DNA from: Alistipes sp. | Lineage (GTDB): Bacteria; Bacteroidota; Bacteroidia; Bacteroidales; Rikenellaceae | Direction: 5' to 3' | NCBI GenBank assembly: GCA_009774895.1 | Contig: VSOO01000098.1 | Coordinates: 1 to 6,088, forward strand | DNA: 6,088 bases | Shown: piece after piece, positions 6,056 through 6,088 of the stretch | Numbering within the stretch: position 1 is the first letter of the stretch | How the letters are laid out: every line of letters starts with the position of its first letter | Translations under genes and position numbers: made by a program | The notes under the pieces: generated by a model | The model's input: the letters and a program-made list of their open reading frames with translations, nothing else | Told to the model about the DNA's origin: nothing | The model's database searches: none

Positions 6056-6088
6056 GAGCGAACCGCAGGCAAGGCCCGGCGGGCCCGG

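Noticed and set aside
5644..6072. 142-codon minus-strand frame with Ser-Ala-Pro repeats
   Set aside because: It covers the whole 67-residue plus-strand gene in antisense, has no promoter or AT-rich leader, and shows no domain. The repeat alone explains its striking N-terminus. Kept only as an alternative in the repeat finding.

Overview
The window holds a compact, apparently complete [FeFe]-hydrogenase locus from a GC-rich member of the Bacteroidota. The organism call rests on three things. The operon promoter matches the Bacteroidota -33/-7 pattern (TATATTTG fits TAnnTTTG, with a CTTG box 20 bp upstream). The genes lack Shine-Dalgarno sequences at the usual spacing. The hydrogenase is of the group B type common in anaerobic gut Bacteroidota. 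The high GC content points to something like Alistipes (Rikenellaceae) rather than Bacteroides; that genus guess is inference.

Layout. Positions 1-132 hold a strong hairpin terminator (75-104) between the convergent end of hydF and an unseen plus-strand gene to the left. From 5454 down to 133, all on the minus strand, lie four genes in transcription order: a monomeric group B [FeFe]-hydrogenase (hydA-type), hydE, hydG and hydF. The first three are separated by 9 and 14 bp. hydF is set apart by 154 bp that contain a perfect 13-bp stem-loop just after hydG. The promoter for the whole unit is at 5486-5517. Divergent from it, on the plus strand, is a 67-residue charged small protein of unknown function (5662-5865). 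The last 223 bp (5866-6088) hold no gene I can support, but they contain six perfect copies of a 9-bp tandem repeat in a frame that stays open to the window edge.

How the genes work together. HydG (radical SAM tyrosine lyase) makes the Fe(CO)2(CN)-cysteine synthon. HydE (radical SAM) processes that synthon. HydF (GTPase and Fe-S scaffold) carries the finished [2Fe] subcluster and inserts it into the apo-hydrogenase, which already holds the [4Fe-4S] half of the H-cluster. The enzyme and all three dedicated maturases therefore sit in one transcription direction under one recognisable promoter. No HydB/HydC-type bifurcating subunits, NADH-binding domain or membrane subunit is present, so the enzyme probably exchanges electrons with ferredoxin or a similar carrier in the cytoplasm during fermentation. 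This is a known type of system. The less ordinary details are the H-cluster loop substitution, the very cysteine-rich N-terminal half, the single in-frame stop between hydA and hydE, the hydG-hydF hairpin, the divergent small CxxC protein and the 9-bp repeat.
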